This document shows positions 25,876 to 35,800 of a stretch of DNA of 47,743 nucleotides, in pieces; the stretch's first letter is position 1, and each line of letters opens with the position of its first letter. The stretch is from Rubrivivax sp. Its GTDB lineage: Bacteria > Pseudomonadota > Gammaproteobacteria > Burkholderiales > Burkholderiaceae_C. The translations under genes were made by a program, and so were the position numbers. The stretch spans positions 1 through 47,743 of the forward strand of contig SEFA01000046.1 in NCBI GenBank assembly GCA_004210455.1. Direction: 5' to 3'. The notes beneath the pieces were generated by a model that had not been told where the DNA came from, ran no database searches, and worked only from the letters and a program-made list of their open reading frames with translations.

Positions 25876-27301
25876 CCCAACCCTCCTCGTTCTCCCGTCT
25901 CGCGCCGGCGCCACCGTTGGCGTCGTCCGCTTCCCCCAGTTCACTGCCATCGGCCCCCACCGGCACCCGGACGTCGATCCGCGTGCCGCGCCGGGGCGCC
26001 GGCCCGAACTCCATCTCCCCACCTGCGAGCACGGCGCGCTCCCGCATGTTCCGCAAGCCCGACGCGTCGACGCGCACATGGCCGGGTCCGACGCCGTCGT
26101 CTTCGATCCGCAACCGGTATTCGCCGTCCTCCAGGCGCGATTCGATGGTCAATTGCTGCGCCTGCGCATGCCGCAGCACGTTGGTGGCCGCCTCCTGCAG
26201 CAGGCGGAACAGCTGGTTGTGCTGCTCCGGCGTCAGCGCGTCGTCGGACGCCAGGTCGACATCGACGATGAGATCGCTCTGCCGCTGCAGGCCCTGCACG
26301 TAATGCTGCACCGCGGCACCGAAACCGAAATCGTCCAGCAGCGGCGGCCGCAGCGTGTTGGCGATGCGACGGGCGGCGCCGATGACCTCGTCGGCGATGC
26401 TCAACATTTCCTCGTGCATCGGCTCCTTGGCCGGCGCGATCTTGCGCGCCATGGACAAGGCCAACATCTTGGCCGCGGTACCGAGCTGACCCAACTGATC
26501 GTGGACCTCGCGCGCCAGACGGCGCCGTTCCGCCTCGACGCTGCGGTCCAGTTCCGCAGCGAAGCTCTGGATGCGCTTGAGCGCCTCGGTCAATTCACGC
26601 GTGCGTTCGACGACCGCGCCTTCCAGCTGCGCATGGCTGTCCCGCAGGGCACGTTCCGCCTGATCGCGGCGCTCGCGCTCCATCCACAGCGCGGCCATCG
26701 CCGCCGCCACCATCACGCCGCCGGCCAGCGGCAACACCTGCGCCAGCAGCGTGGTCTCCTTCGTCTGGATCGCGACGGCCGTTTCGATGCCGTCGATCCG
26801 TTGTTGCTGCAAGGACTTCAATCGGCCCAGCTCGCCGCGGATCTCGTCCATCAGCTGCTTGCCTGCCACGTAGGCCTGGCGGTCCTTCAGCGCCGATTCG
26901 CCTTCTTTCCAGCGCCCCTCGACCTGCCGCTCGACCTGATGGAGGCGTTCGGCGATGAAGCGGTCCAGGCGCTCGAACGCAATGTCCTGCCGGTCGCCCG
27001 ATCGTGCAAGCGCGGTCTTGAGTTCCACATAGTGGGCGTCGAGATCGCGCTGTGCGCGCTCGTACGGCTGCAGGAAGGCCGCGTCGCCGGTGATCAGGAA
27101 GCCGCGCGTGCCCGTCTCGAGATCGATCAGCAATGCATTGAGGTCGGAGATCAGCTGCTGCGTGCGCAAGGCATGAGCGCGCGCGTTCTCCTGACGCGTC
27201 AATTCGCCAAGACTGCGGTACTCGCCGTAGGCGGTGGCTACAAAAGCGATGCAGCCGGCCAGCAACAGGCCCGCAGCCACCGGAAAGGTCAGCATGCGCA
27301 T
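25856..27301 (-). CDS. CHASE3-domain sensor histidine kinase (NarX/DegS type)
   Basis: A 481-residue membrane sensor kinase. TM1 (about 5-25) and TM2 (about 187-206) flank a helical periplasmic CHASE3 domain whose signature LIDLETGTRGFLITGD is at 58-73. A coiled-coil segment (about 208-255) leads to the HisKA_3 dimerisation domain with the phosphorylated His267 in LAREVHDQLGQ. The ATP-binding domain shows LLQEAATNVLRHAQA and EDDGVGPG. The acidic C-terminal tail overlaps the LuxR-type regulator gene by 20 bases. CHASE3 ligands are largely unknown, so the stimulus is open. This is the first gene of the kinase-regulator-receiver-pilus unit. Confidence 0.94.
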   Translation of the reverse strand: MRMLTFPVAAGLLLAGCIAFVATAYGEYRSLGELTRQENARAHALRTQQLISDLNALLIDLETGTRGFLITGDAAFLQPYERAQRDLDAHYVELKTALARSGDRQDIAFERLDRFIAERLHQVERQVEGRWKEGESALKDRQAYVAGKQLMDEIRGELGRLKSLQQQRIDGIETAVAIQTKETTLLAQVLPLAGGVMVAAAMAALWMERERRDQAERALRDSHAQLEGAVVERTRELTEALKRIQSFAAELDRSVEAERRRLAREVHDQLGQLGTAAKMLALSMARKIAPAKEPMHEEMLSIADEVIGAARRIANTLRPPLLDDFGFGAAVQHYVQGLQRQSDLIVDVDLASDDALTPEQHNQLFRLLQEAATNVLRHAQAQQLTIESRLEDGEYRLRIEDDGVGPGHVRVDASGLRNMRERAVLAGGEMEFGPAPRRGTRIDVRVPVGADGSELGEADDANGGAGARRENEEGWDEISDR

Positions 27302-27480
27302 CGAAGGTCCGGGCTTGCTCGCCCGTGTTGGTACAACCCTGTGGACGACGGCATCACAGCGATGACATCCGCGCCGACATCCACCCCAGTGCTTCTGTTG
27401 CTCGCGACGTGTGGTCGCGCCTCTCTCGGGCCCCGCGTTCTGGGGCTTCGTGTCGACTCTCTCTGCGGAGACCGTTCACA

Positions 27481-27517
27481 GGGGTCTAACGCTAGAGGGG
27501 TAGCGCAGGAAAAGCAA
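27481..27517 (-). promoter_or_regulatory. Candidate promoter/operator of the kinase-pilus operon
   Basis: On the minus strand TTGCTT (27517-27512) and TAGCGT (27494-27489) are spaced 17 bases, a weak sigma-70-like pair. Overlapping it are two GGGGT direct repeats on the plus strand at 27481 and 27497 (16 bases apart). The minus strand reads TACCCCT there, which fits the NarL-type heptamer consensus TACYYMT. Autoregulation by the LuxR-type regulator is a reasonable guess, not shown. Confidence 0.3.
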
Positions 27518-27598
27518 GTCCCTGCTCACGTGCCGCGTACCGGGAAAGCCACGTTGGCGCGTCGGAGACTTCGCGACCTTGGCTGAACCGGGCGGACG

Positions 27599-27633
27599 GC
27601 GGGGTCAGGACTTGACTCTCGTCTTGACCCCGC
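27599..27633 (-). terminator. Strong 13-base-pair stem-loop after the hydrolase gene
   Basis: GCGGGGTCAGGAC (27599-27611) pairs with GTCTTGACCCCGC (27621-27633) with one G-T pair and a 9-base loop. It lies 21 bases beyond the hydrolase stop, so it could end the long pil-chp transcript, but no T tract follows on either strand. It may instead be a dispersed palindrome. Confidence 0.5.
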
Positions 27634-27653
27634 GAAGCTTGCGCGGGAGCGTT

Positions 27654-28700
27654 TCATGGCGCCTGCCATCGCGCGAGCAGCGCGGCATGGCGCCGCTGCC
27701 AGTCGCGCAGCGGCGCGTCTTCGCCGTCCAGGACGAGCCGGAGATAGGCCAGGCTGAGTTCGCGCGTGGCCGCCTTGACCTTCGGATTGAGATCGAGTCC
27801 GCCGGTATTCATGCGGTCCGTGAAGATGCTGTGCGAGCCGCCGCTGAACATCGCCAGCGCCTTCTGCGGCCCGCCGATCGCGTCGAAGAGCGCGACGCGG
27901 TCCGCCGGCCCGCTGTAGTAGCCGGGGATGGTGATTTCATCGTCGGTGGCGCTGATGTGCAGCGTGGGGATCGCCACGCCGGACAGGATGGGCATGGGAT
28001 CGCCTTCGCCGTAGAACGGCGGCGCGGAGATCAGGATCGCCGCCTTGAAGCGCGGCTCGGCCAGCGCCGCGATGGTCGTACCGACAGGCAGTCCCGCAGA
28101 GGCCGAAACCTTCGCGCCGGCAAGGAGCAAGCTGGTATTGGCGCCGTAGGAGTGCCCCGCGATCGCAAGCCTCGTCGGATCGAGTCGGGGCGCCATCGGG
28201 CCGGAGAGCAGCTGGTTCAGCGCGAAGCGCACATCCTGCGTGCGGTCGACTGCCTCTTCCGGCTGAGCGGCGTGCTGAAGACGCAGGACCAGGTTCAGCG
28301 AGTTGGACCAGCCGAATCCGCCCGACCACAGGCGTCGGTCGCTGCCGATGTGCTGCACATGCATGGCGACCACGCCGTGCGCGGCCCAGTAGCTGCCGAG
28401 GTAGCTATAGCCGCGACGAGAGCCGCCCATGCCGTGCGAGAACACCACGACCGGCCATCCGCCGACGGGCGCTTCGCCTTGGGGCCAGTAGACACGGACC
28501 GGCACCGCTCGCTGGCGCGTTGGATCGATCCAGTCGAAATCCTGCCACTGATGACTGCCGTCATCGGCCAGTTGTGTGCCAGGTTGCGCGGGAAGATCGG
28601 GGCCGCTCACCGGCGCAGGCGTTGCGCAACCGATCAGCAGCGCCGCGAGCGCCGCCATCGCCGAGGCGGCGAGCACGGACCAGCGCCACGTCCTGTTCAC
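27654..28700 (-). CDS. Lipoprotein alpha/beta hydrolase (dienelactone hydrolase/PAF-acetylhydrolase-like)
   Basis: A 348-residue predicted lipoprotein: the lipobox LLIGC puts the lipidated cysteine at 25. The catalytic domain has the oxyanion region VVVFSHGMGGSRRGY, the nucleophile elbow GHSYG with Ser184, a probable acid in ISATDDEITIPG and a late histidine in FSGGSHSIFTD. This fits esterase/acylhydrolase activity at the cell envelope, substrate unknown. It starts four bases after the diguanylate cyclase stop, so it is probably the last gene of the pilG-to-hydrolase transcript, ahead of the stem-loop at 27599-27633. The function in twitching or c-di-GMP signalling, if any, is not evident. 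Confidence 0.85.
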   Translation of the reverse strand: MNRTWRWSVLAASAMAALAALLIGCATPAPVSGPDLPAQPGTQLADDGSHQWQDFDWIDPTRQRAVPVRVYWPQGEAPVGGWPVVVFSHGMGGSRRGYSYLGSYWAAHGVVAMHVQHIGSDRRLWSGGFGWSNSLNLVLRLQHAAQPEEAVDRTQDVRFALNQLLSGPMAPRLDPTRLAIAGHSYGANTSLLLAGAKVSASAGLPVGTTIAALAEPRFKAAILISAPPFYGEGDPMPILSGVAIPTLHISATDDEITIPGYYSGPADRVALFDAIGGPQKALAMFSGGSHSIFTDRMNTGGLDLNPKVKAATRELSLAYLRLVLDGEDAPLRDWQRRHAALLARWQAP

Positions 28701-28704
28701 GACG

Positions 28705-29763
28705 TCAGAACAGTTCGACGTCGCTCAGGTGCTTGGCCTCGGACATCGCGCCCTGCGCGACCAGCGTGGCATGGCTCTGCACCTGGTTCCGTCCGGCGCC
28801 CTTCGCGTGGTACACCGCCTTGTCGGCGCGCTCGAACGCGGCGGCCGGCGAATCGCCGGCGCGGATCTGCGTGAAGCCGATGCTGACCGTGATGCGGCCG
28901 ACCTGCGGGAAGGCGTACTGGGCGGTATTGCTGCGGAAACGCTCGAAGGCGTGGGCCGCGTCGGGCTCGTCTTCGCAGCGCATCAGCACCACGAACTCCT
29001 CGCCGCCGAAACGGTAGAGGAGATCGTTGAAACGGAAGCTGCTGCGCATCAGGCGCGACAGCAGCAGCAGGACCTCGTCGCCGATCAGATGGCCGAAACG
29101 GTCGTTGATCGACTTGAACAGGTCGATGTCGATGACGCCCAGCCAGTAGCGCGGATGCACGACGGCATGACGACGATCCTGCCCCGCTTCGTCATGCGCG
29201 GCAGCCTCGCTGGGCGCGCGCGTCGGCAGCTCCGACACCGCCTTCAGGAAGCTCTCGTCGAAGGTCTTGCGGTTGAGCAGACCCGTCAGCGTGTCGCGCT
29301 CGCTGTAGTCCAGCAGTCCCTGGAAGTTGTGATAGATCCGCAGCACACTGGAGACCATGCGCTGGGCTTCGGCCTTGAGCCGGCGCGCGGTATGCAGTTC
29401 CAGCACACCGACGACCTCGCGCTCGGTGGCGAGCGGGAACAGGGTCACCCACTCGTCTCCCTCGCGCTGCTGCAGCACACTGCGCTGCGTCAGACACTCG
29501 AGTCGGCGGGGTTCTTCGGCAAGTCTCGGCAACCGTTCGGGATCGACCCACAGCGAGTCGGCCGTGGCGACCGGGTCCCCGGCGCGCAGACGCGCGCGGG
29601 TCAGCCAGCGTTGCTGGCCGGGCTCGCCGACGCAGCGGTAGATCGCCACCGCGGCCACGGGACCATTGAGCAGGTCCCGCAACGCGGTGACGAGCGTGAC
29701 GTCCATGACATCTCGGTCACGGAAGCCCGTCAGTTCGGCAAGATGGTCGACTACCCCGGACAT
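28705..29763 (-). CDS. Diguanylate cyclase (GAF-like sensor plus GGDEF)
   Basis: A 352-residue cytoplasmic enzyme predicted to make cyclic di-GMP. Residues 1-155 form a GAF-like sensory domain (TLFPLATEREVVGVLELHT in its later part). The GGDEF domain begins with DTLTGLLNRKTF, includes the metal-binding VIDIDLFKSINDRFGH and has an intact active site GGEEF at 253-257. Nine residues ahead lies RFND, the R-x-x-D product-inhibition site. A helical insertion of about 25 residues (SELPTRAPSEAAAHDEAG) precedes the catalytic strand. It follows chpA by 62 bases on the same strand and may link c-di-GMP level to type IV pilus control. Confidence 0.93.
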   Translation of the reverse strand: MSGVVDHLAELTGFRDRDVMDVTLVTALRDLLNGPVAAVAIYRCVGEPGQQRWLTRARLRAGDPVATADSLWVDPERLPRLAEEPRRLECLTQRSVLQQREGDEWVTLFPLATEREVVGVLELHTARRLKAEAQRMVSSVLRIYHNFQGLLDYSERDTLTGLLNRKTFDESFLKAVSELPTRAPSEAAAHDEAGQDRRHAVVHPRYWLGVIDIDLFKSINDRFGHLIGDEVLLLLSRLMRSSFRFNDLLYRFGGEEFVVLMRCEDEPDAAHAFERFRSNTAQYAFPQVGRITVSIGFTQIRAGDSPAAAFERADKAVYHAKGAGRNQVQSHATLVAQGAMSEAKHLSDVELF

Positions 29764-29825
29764 GGTGTTTGCAGCGTGGAGGGAGGATCCTGGCGCCGGC
29801 TTCCCGATGTCCGGGAAACCGGACC

Positions 29826-32800
29826 CTACGCCCTCGCCGGCTGAGCGGCGGACAGATGCGCAGTGTATCGGGCGATCAGACCCAGCAGGTGCTCTTCGTC
29901 ATAGGGCTTGCCCAGGTAATCGTTGACTCCGAGCCGTTGTGCATACTCGCGATGTTTCTGCGCGATCCGCGACGTGATCATGATCACGGGCAGACCCGCC
30001 AGACGCGTGTCGGCGCGCAGGTTGCGGACCAGGTCGAAGCCGTCCATGCGCGGCATCTCGATGTCCGACAGCACGACCGCGGGCAACTCGTCACCCCCCA
30101 GACGTTCCATCGCATCCAAGCCGTCCTTGGCCAGCAGCACACGATAGCCTTCGCGCTCGAGCAGACGTTGCGTGACGCGGCGGACGGTCAGAGAGTCGTC
30201 GACCACCATCACCAGCGGTGCGAGCTGGACCTTGACTTCCTCGACCACGACCTGACGGGCCGCCGCTTCGGCGTCGTGCACGCGCTGCTGCGCGGCATGG
30301 CCGTAGCGGTTGGCCAGCGCCACCGGGTTGTAGATCAGGGCGACGTCGCCGGAGGCCAGCAGGCTGATGCCCGCCAGGCCCGGCACCTGCATCAGCTGCG
30401 GGCCCAGGTTCTTGATCACGACTTCCTGGTTGCCCAGCACTTCGTCGCAATGCAGCGCCAGGCGTTGCTGCGCGCTGTGCACCAGCACCACCGGCAGCGT
30501 CTTGCCGTGGGCGAATCCACGATCGCTGTGGCGCATCAGGCCGCCCAGCCAATAGAACGGCATGCGCTCGCCGGCGGCCATCAGGGAGCCGTCGACATAC
30601 GCCTGCTCCACCATCTCGACCGGCAGGCGCTGCACCGACAGCATCAATGCCGCGGGCACCGCGACCTTGCGATCGCCGTAGCGCAGCACGACGACCTGCG
30701 TCAGCGCCGTCGTCAGCGGCACGCGCAGCTCGAAGCTCGCGCCCTGGCCTGCGGTCGACTGCGTCAGCACGTAGCCGCCCAGTGTGTTGACTTCCGAGCG
30801 GACCACGTCCATGCCCACGCCACGGCCGGCCATTTCGGTCAGCGCATCGGCGGTGGAGAAGCCCGGCTCGTAGATGAGGTCCATCAGCTGTGAATCGCTG
30901 ATGTCCTGACCCGCCTGGATCAGGCCCTGGCTCTCGCCGCGGGCGCGAATGCGCCCCAGGTTCAGGCCGGCACCGTCATCGCTGAAGCGGACCTGGATCT
31001 CGTTGCCTTCCTGGTGCAGGTTCAGCACGATCTTGCCCACCGGGGCCTTCCCGGCCTGCTGGCGGACGTCCGGCGTCTCGATGCCGTGGACCACGCTGTT
31101 GCGCAGCAGATGCTCGAAGGCGCCCGTCAGACGTTCCAGCACCGCGCGATCCAGTTCGACGCCGCCACCGCGGATCTCGAGCTGGGCCTGCTTGCCGCTC
31201 TCGCGGGAAGCCTGACGCACGACGCGGTGCAGGCGTTCGCCCAGGCTGCTGTCGAACTCCACCATCCGCGTGCGCAGCAGGTCATCCTGCAGTTCGCGCG
31301 TCAGCCGGGACTGGCCGGCCAGTTCGTCTTCGCCCGCCGCGACGTTGCGCTGCAGGCCGCGCTGGACCGTCGCCACGTCGTTGACGGACTCGGCCAGCAT
31401 CCGCGTCAGTTCCTGGAAGCGGGTGTAGCGGTCGAACTCCAGCGGGTCGAAGTCCTTGCCGGTGGCCTGCGCGGCTTCCTGTCGGGCGGCGATGCGGGCC
31501 TCGGCCTGCAGCTCCAGTTCGCGCAACTGTGTGCGCAGACGCTCCAGGTTGTCGTCCAGGTCGCCCAGCGACGTGCGCATCTGGCCCAGTTCGGATTCCA
31601 GGCGGGCACGACGGATGGAGACTTCGCCCGAAAGCGCAGCCATGCGTTCCAGCAGCGCGCCACGGACGCGCACCTGCGCGGCCGGCGCGACCGGCGCGCT
31701 TTCCAGCGGCTGACCCATGTCAGCCACTTCGCTGAAGTGGGCCCAGTCGATGTCGATGTCGGCCAGAGGCGCGGAAACCGGCGCCGCCACGGGAGCAGGC
31801 GCCTCGACGACCGGCTCGACGATCTCGGCAGCCGGCTCGACGGCAGGTTCAACGACAGGTTCGGCGGTCGGCTCGATCACGGGTTCGGCGATCGGTGCCT
31901 CAACCTCAAGCACAGGTGCGACCGGCTCCACAAACTCGACCGGCGCGACGATCTCTTCGATCGGGGCCTCGGTCTCAACCGGCGTTTCAACGGCCGGGGC
32001 CGCGATCGCGTCGGAGCCCTCGGCAGGCGATTCAATCGCTTCCACCGCCTCGGTGGCCGGAATCGGAGCAGGCTGTTCGGCGATCGGCGCGACCGGCGCC
32101 ATCGGCGCGGGCACCACCGGCGCCGGATTGCGCCAGGTGCGCTGCAGCGTCTTGAAGGAGTGCTCCAGGCTGTCGCCGGCGTCCTGCAGCGCGAGCAGTT
32201 GCTCGAAGCGCGGCTCGCCCTCGGCCGCCAGATGCTCGACCTGCGATTCCAGACGGTGAGCCTCTTCACCCAGGCGCATGGCACCGGACAGGCGCGCACC
32301 ACCCTTGAAGGTGTGCAGCACACGCATGCAGGCCGCGGCACGGCTGGAATCCGCCGGTTGGGCGGCCCACTCGCGCAGGGCACCGTGCAACTGGCCCAGC
32401 AGATCCTCGGCTTCCTCCTCGAAGATCGGCATCAGTTCCGGCTCGATCTGGTCGGGCTGGTTGAAGTCGAAGTCGTCGTCGGTCGCCTCGGCGGCCTGAT
32501 GGAAGGCCTCCTGCGAGGTCGGGAAATCGGGCTCGGCCGCTGCGACCGCCGGCACCGCAACGCTGAGCAGGCTGGCGGGCAACGAGGCCGTGGACACTTC
32601 CTCCAGCGACATGGCCAGCAGGCCCTCGTCGCTGTCGGCATGGCCGTCAGGCAGCGGCGCCCCGGGTTCGAAGGCCTGCAGTTCGGCCAGCAGCGCCGGA
32701 TCGGCTTCCTTCAGGAAACCGGCGGCGAATTGATGAAGCAGGCGGCGGATCTCGTCGGAGGCGCGCTGGAAGAGCGTCGGATCGCCGACTTCATGGCCCA

Positions 32801-35800
32801 GGGCCCGGCCCAGGGCGTGTTCCAGGCAACGGGCGAGCGTCGACAGGTCGTCGAAACCGACCGTCGCGGCGCTGCCGGCCAGGCCGTGGGCCAACGCTTC
32901 CGCTTCCTGTGGCAGCGGCGACTGCGGCAGCAGCGACCACTCGGTCAGTTCCACCTGCAAACGACGGGAACGCTCGTCGGCTTCGTTCAGGAAGATGTTG
33001 AACAGCGCGATGCTGATGCGCAGCGGCCCGATGACCTTGACGCCCTCGTCACTGTCCTCTACCTCTACCTGCTCGTCGACGGCCTCGCTCGGCGCATGCG
33101 GAGCCGGCGGCGTGACGGCCGTCCCGCCCACCAGGCTCAACGCCGGCGTCGCGTGCGTGGGCGGCGTATCCAGGTCGAGGTCGGGCAGCTCCAGATCGGA
33201 CAGGCTGAGCGGCGACAGGCCCTCGGGCGGCGCATCGACCAGCTCCTGACCCAGGTCGAGCGTCAGCGACAGGTCCGGCGTCGACGCCGCCTCGAGCGTG
33301 GAAACCGGCTCGGTGTTCAGGTCCGAAAGATCCAGCAGGTCCAGCGCCGGCTCGTTGATCGCCGGCGAGAGCGGCAGTTCGTCGAGCGGCATCGGCGTCG
33401 TAGCCTCGATCTCCACCATCGGCGCATCCGCCGGCCAGCCGGCCGGCAGATCCATGGTGACGGACGCGTCGTCGGCGGAGGTCAGCGTCGGCTCGAGAGC
33501 CTGCGTCGGCTCGTCATGGAAGACCGGGGACTCGATGGCGACGGGCAGTTCGACCGTCGAAGCTTCGTGCAGCGCAGAGGGCTCGACTACATCGGCGACG
33601 GTCGGCAGCGACATCGTCGTGTCGAGCGCAGGCAGATCGGCCGAGGACAGCGCATCCAGATCAACGGACGAACTCAGTTCCGGCACCGCCTGGGTCAGCT
33701 CGGGCACCTCGCCCGGGAAGTCCAGGGACAGATCGGCCACCGGCAGCGCCGGCGCGTCCAGGCCCGGCAGGTCCAGGGAAGGCAGATCCAGGGAAGGGAG
33801 GACGGCGCCAGCCCGGGCCGGCTCCACGTCCATCGGGGCGAGCAGGTCCAGCGCCGACTGATCGTCGGAGGCGGCTTCGGACGTGGTCGGCTGCGCAGGC
33901 GCGGCCACTTCATCGGCGAGCGACAGCTCCGGGAGACCGGACAGATCGATCTCGTGGACTTCGTCCACGCCGGGAACCTCGACGACCTCGGCCACCTCGG
34001 CGACTTCGATCAGCTCGGGGACCGAGCCCACGTCGACCAGTTCAACGACGTCGCTGGCTTCAGGCACGACGGGGATCGGTGCGGCCACAGGAGCGGCCGG
34101 CTCGGCCGACACCTGCAGCGGCAGATAGCGGTTTTCCAGGCGCAGCGCGTCGGCAGAGGCCCGGAACGGTGCGCTGTGGAAGCCGTGGGGACGCTTGTCG
34201 GCGATCGCGGCGGCCCAGGCCTGGAAGGCATCCAGCGCTTCGTTGCTGAAGCGCAGCAGGTCCGAATCGGCCTGGGGATGTTCCGACAGACGATGGTTGT
34301 AGAGCTGTTCGCAGGCCCAGCCGGCTTCGCCGAACTCGTTCAGCCCGACCATGCGCGAGCTGCCCTTCAGCGTATGGAATGCGCGGCGCGCGGTCGTCAG
34401 CTGTTCCTTGTCGCTGCCGTTGCGGGCGAGCGCGGTCATCGCGTCGCGTGCGGTGGTCACGACCTCGGCCGCCTCTTCCAGGAAGATGCCCAGCATCTCC
34501 TCGTCGATCGCTTCCTCGGCCTGGGGGATCGGCGCGCTCGGCGCCTGCGCCGGAGGCGCCGCGGGCGCGGCGGCCTCGATGAATTGCTGCAGCGATTCGG
34601 CGGCGTGGCTGCCCGCGGCATCGCCGCCGGCCGACAGCAGCTGCTGCTGCGCCTGTTGTGCCGCCTGCGCCATGCCGAGGTCGTCGGCGGCGCGGGCTTC
34701 GTGGGAGATCCGTTCCAGATCGCGGGCGAGGTCCTCGGTCGAACGATCGCCTTGCGCAACGGCCTGTGCCGTCGCCTGCAACTGCGCGATCAGTTGCGGT
34801 TGCGCCTCGACGTCCTCGACGGCCGATTCCTGCGCTTGCGCCTGCAGTTCGCTTTCGCGACCCACCAGCGACTGCAGCAGCCCGGTGTCTTCCTCGAAGC
34901 GGAACATGCGTTTGGCCAGTTGCGGCTGCACGCTCAGCATGTCGATCAGGAAACCCAGCGCGCCCAGGTTGTGGGCGAGCCGGTCGAACTGCGCGCGAGG
35001 TCCCGCCAGCGACGGATCGACCTCGGTATTGGCCAGTTCGTCGACCTGGTCGCGCATCTTCAGCGTGGCTTGCGCGGCCTGGGACAGCCCCAGCACGCTG
35101 AACACGCCCCGCATCGCCTGCAACTGTCCCGGCACCGGGATCAACAGGTCCCGCTTGGTGGGGTCGCGGAAATACTCGTCGCACTGGCGCTCGACCTCGG
35201 ACAGGCTGGCGCGCAGTTCATGAACGACGGAACCCAGCGTCTGACGATCAGCGACACGACGGTAGAGCTCTTCCATCCAGCTCTCGAGCGCCAGCGGCGC
35301 TTCGCCGTGGCCGACCGACTCGATGCGACGGGCCAGGCTCTTCACGCGCTCGCCCTGCTCCGGCTGGTCGAAGGCCTCGTCCTCGAGCGCCGCCTCCAGA
35401 TAGAGCATCGACGTGGCGATCTCCATCGCCAGCGCGGCTTCAGGCGCGCGGCCCGAACGCAGCGTCGCGACGACGGCACGGCGAAGCGTATCGCCCAGCA
35501 CCTCGCCGCTCGGGAACAGCTTCTGGAGCGATTCGGCGACGTTGGCGAACTGTTCGTCCAGCCCACCCAGGCGATGGGTCTCGCCTTCGGCGGCGGAGGC
35601 CCAGGATTCCTTCGCCGCGATGACGCGACGTTTCGCGGCCGCGACCCAGTTCGGGTCGATGCGGCCCAGCGCGTCATCACGGTAGTCGACGGTGTCGGCT
35701 TCGATCAGGCCGTAGGCCTGCTGAACCGCGCTCAAGCGCGGCGCGGAGCCCGGCTCGGCATGCTTGGCGGCGGCGGCGAAGAAGAGCAGGTCCTTGGCCA

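Larger units (their letters stand above)
27302..27653. other. 352-base intergenic region upstream of the kinase-pilus operon
   Basis: There is no convincing gene here. It contains the inverted repeat at 27599-27633 next to the hydrolase stop, a promoter/operator candidate at 27481-27517, and a long untranslated leader of about 180 bases before the kinase ATG. The short plus-strand open frames crossing it lack ribosome sites and have shadow-like composition. Confidence 0.6.
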
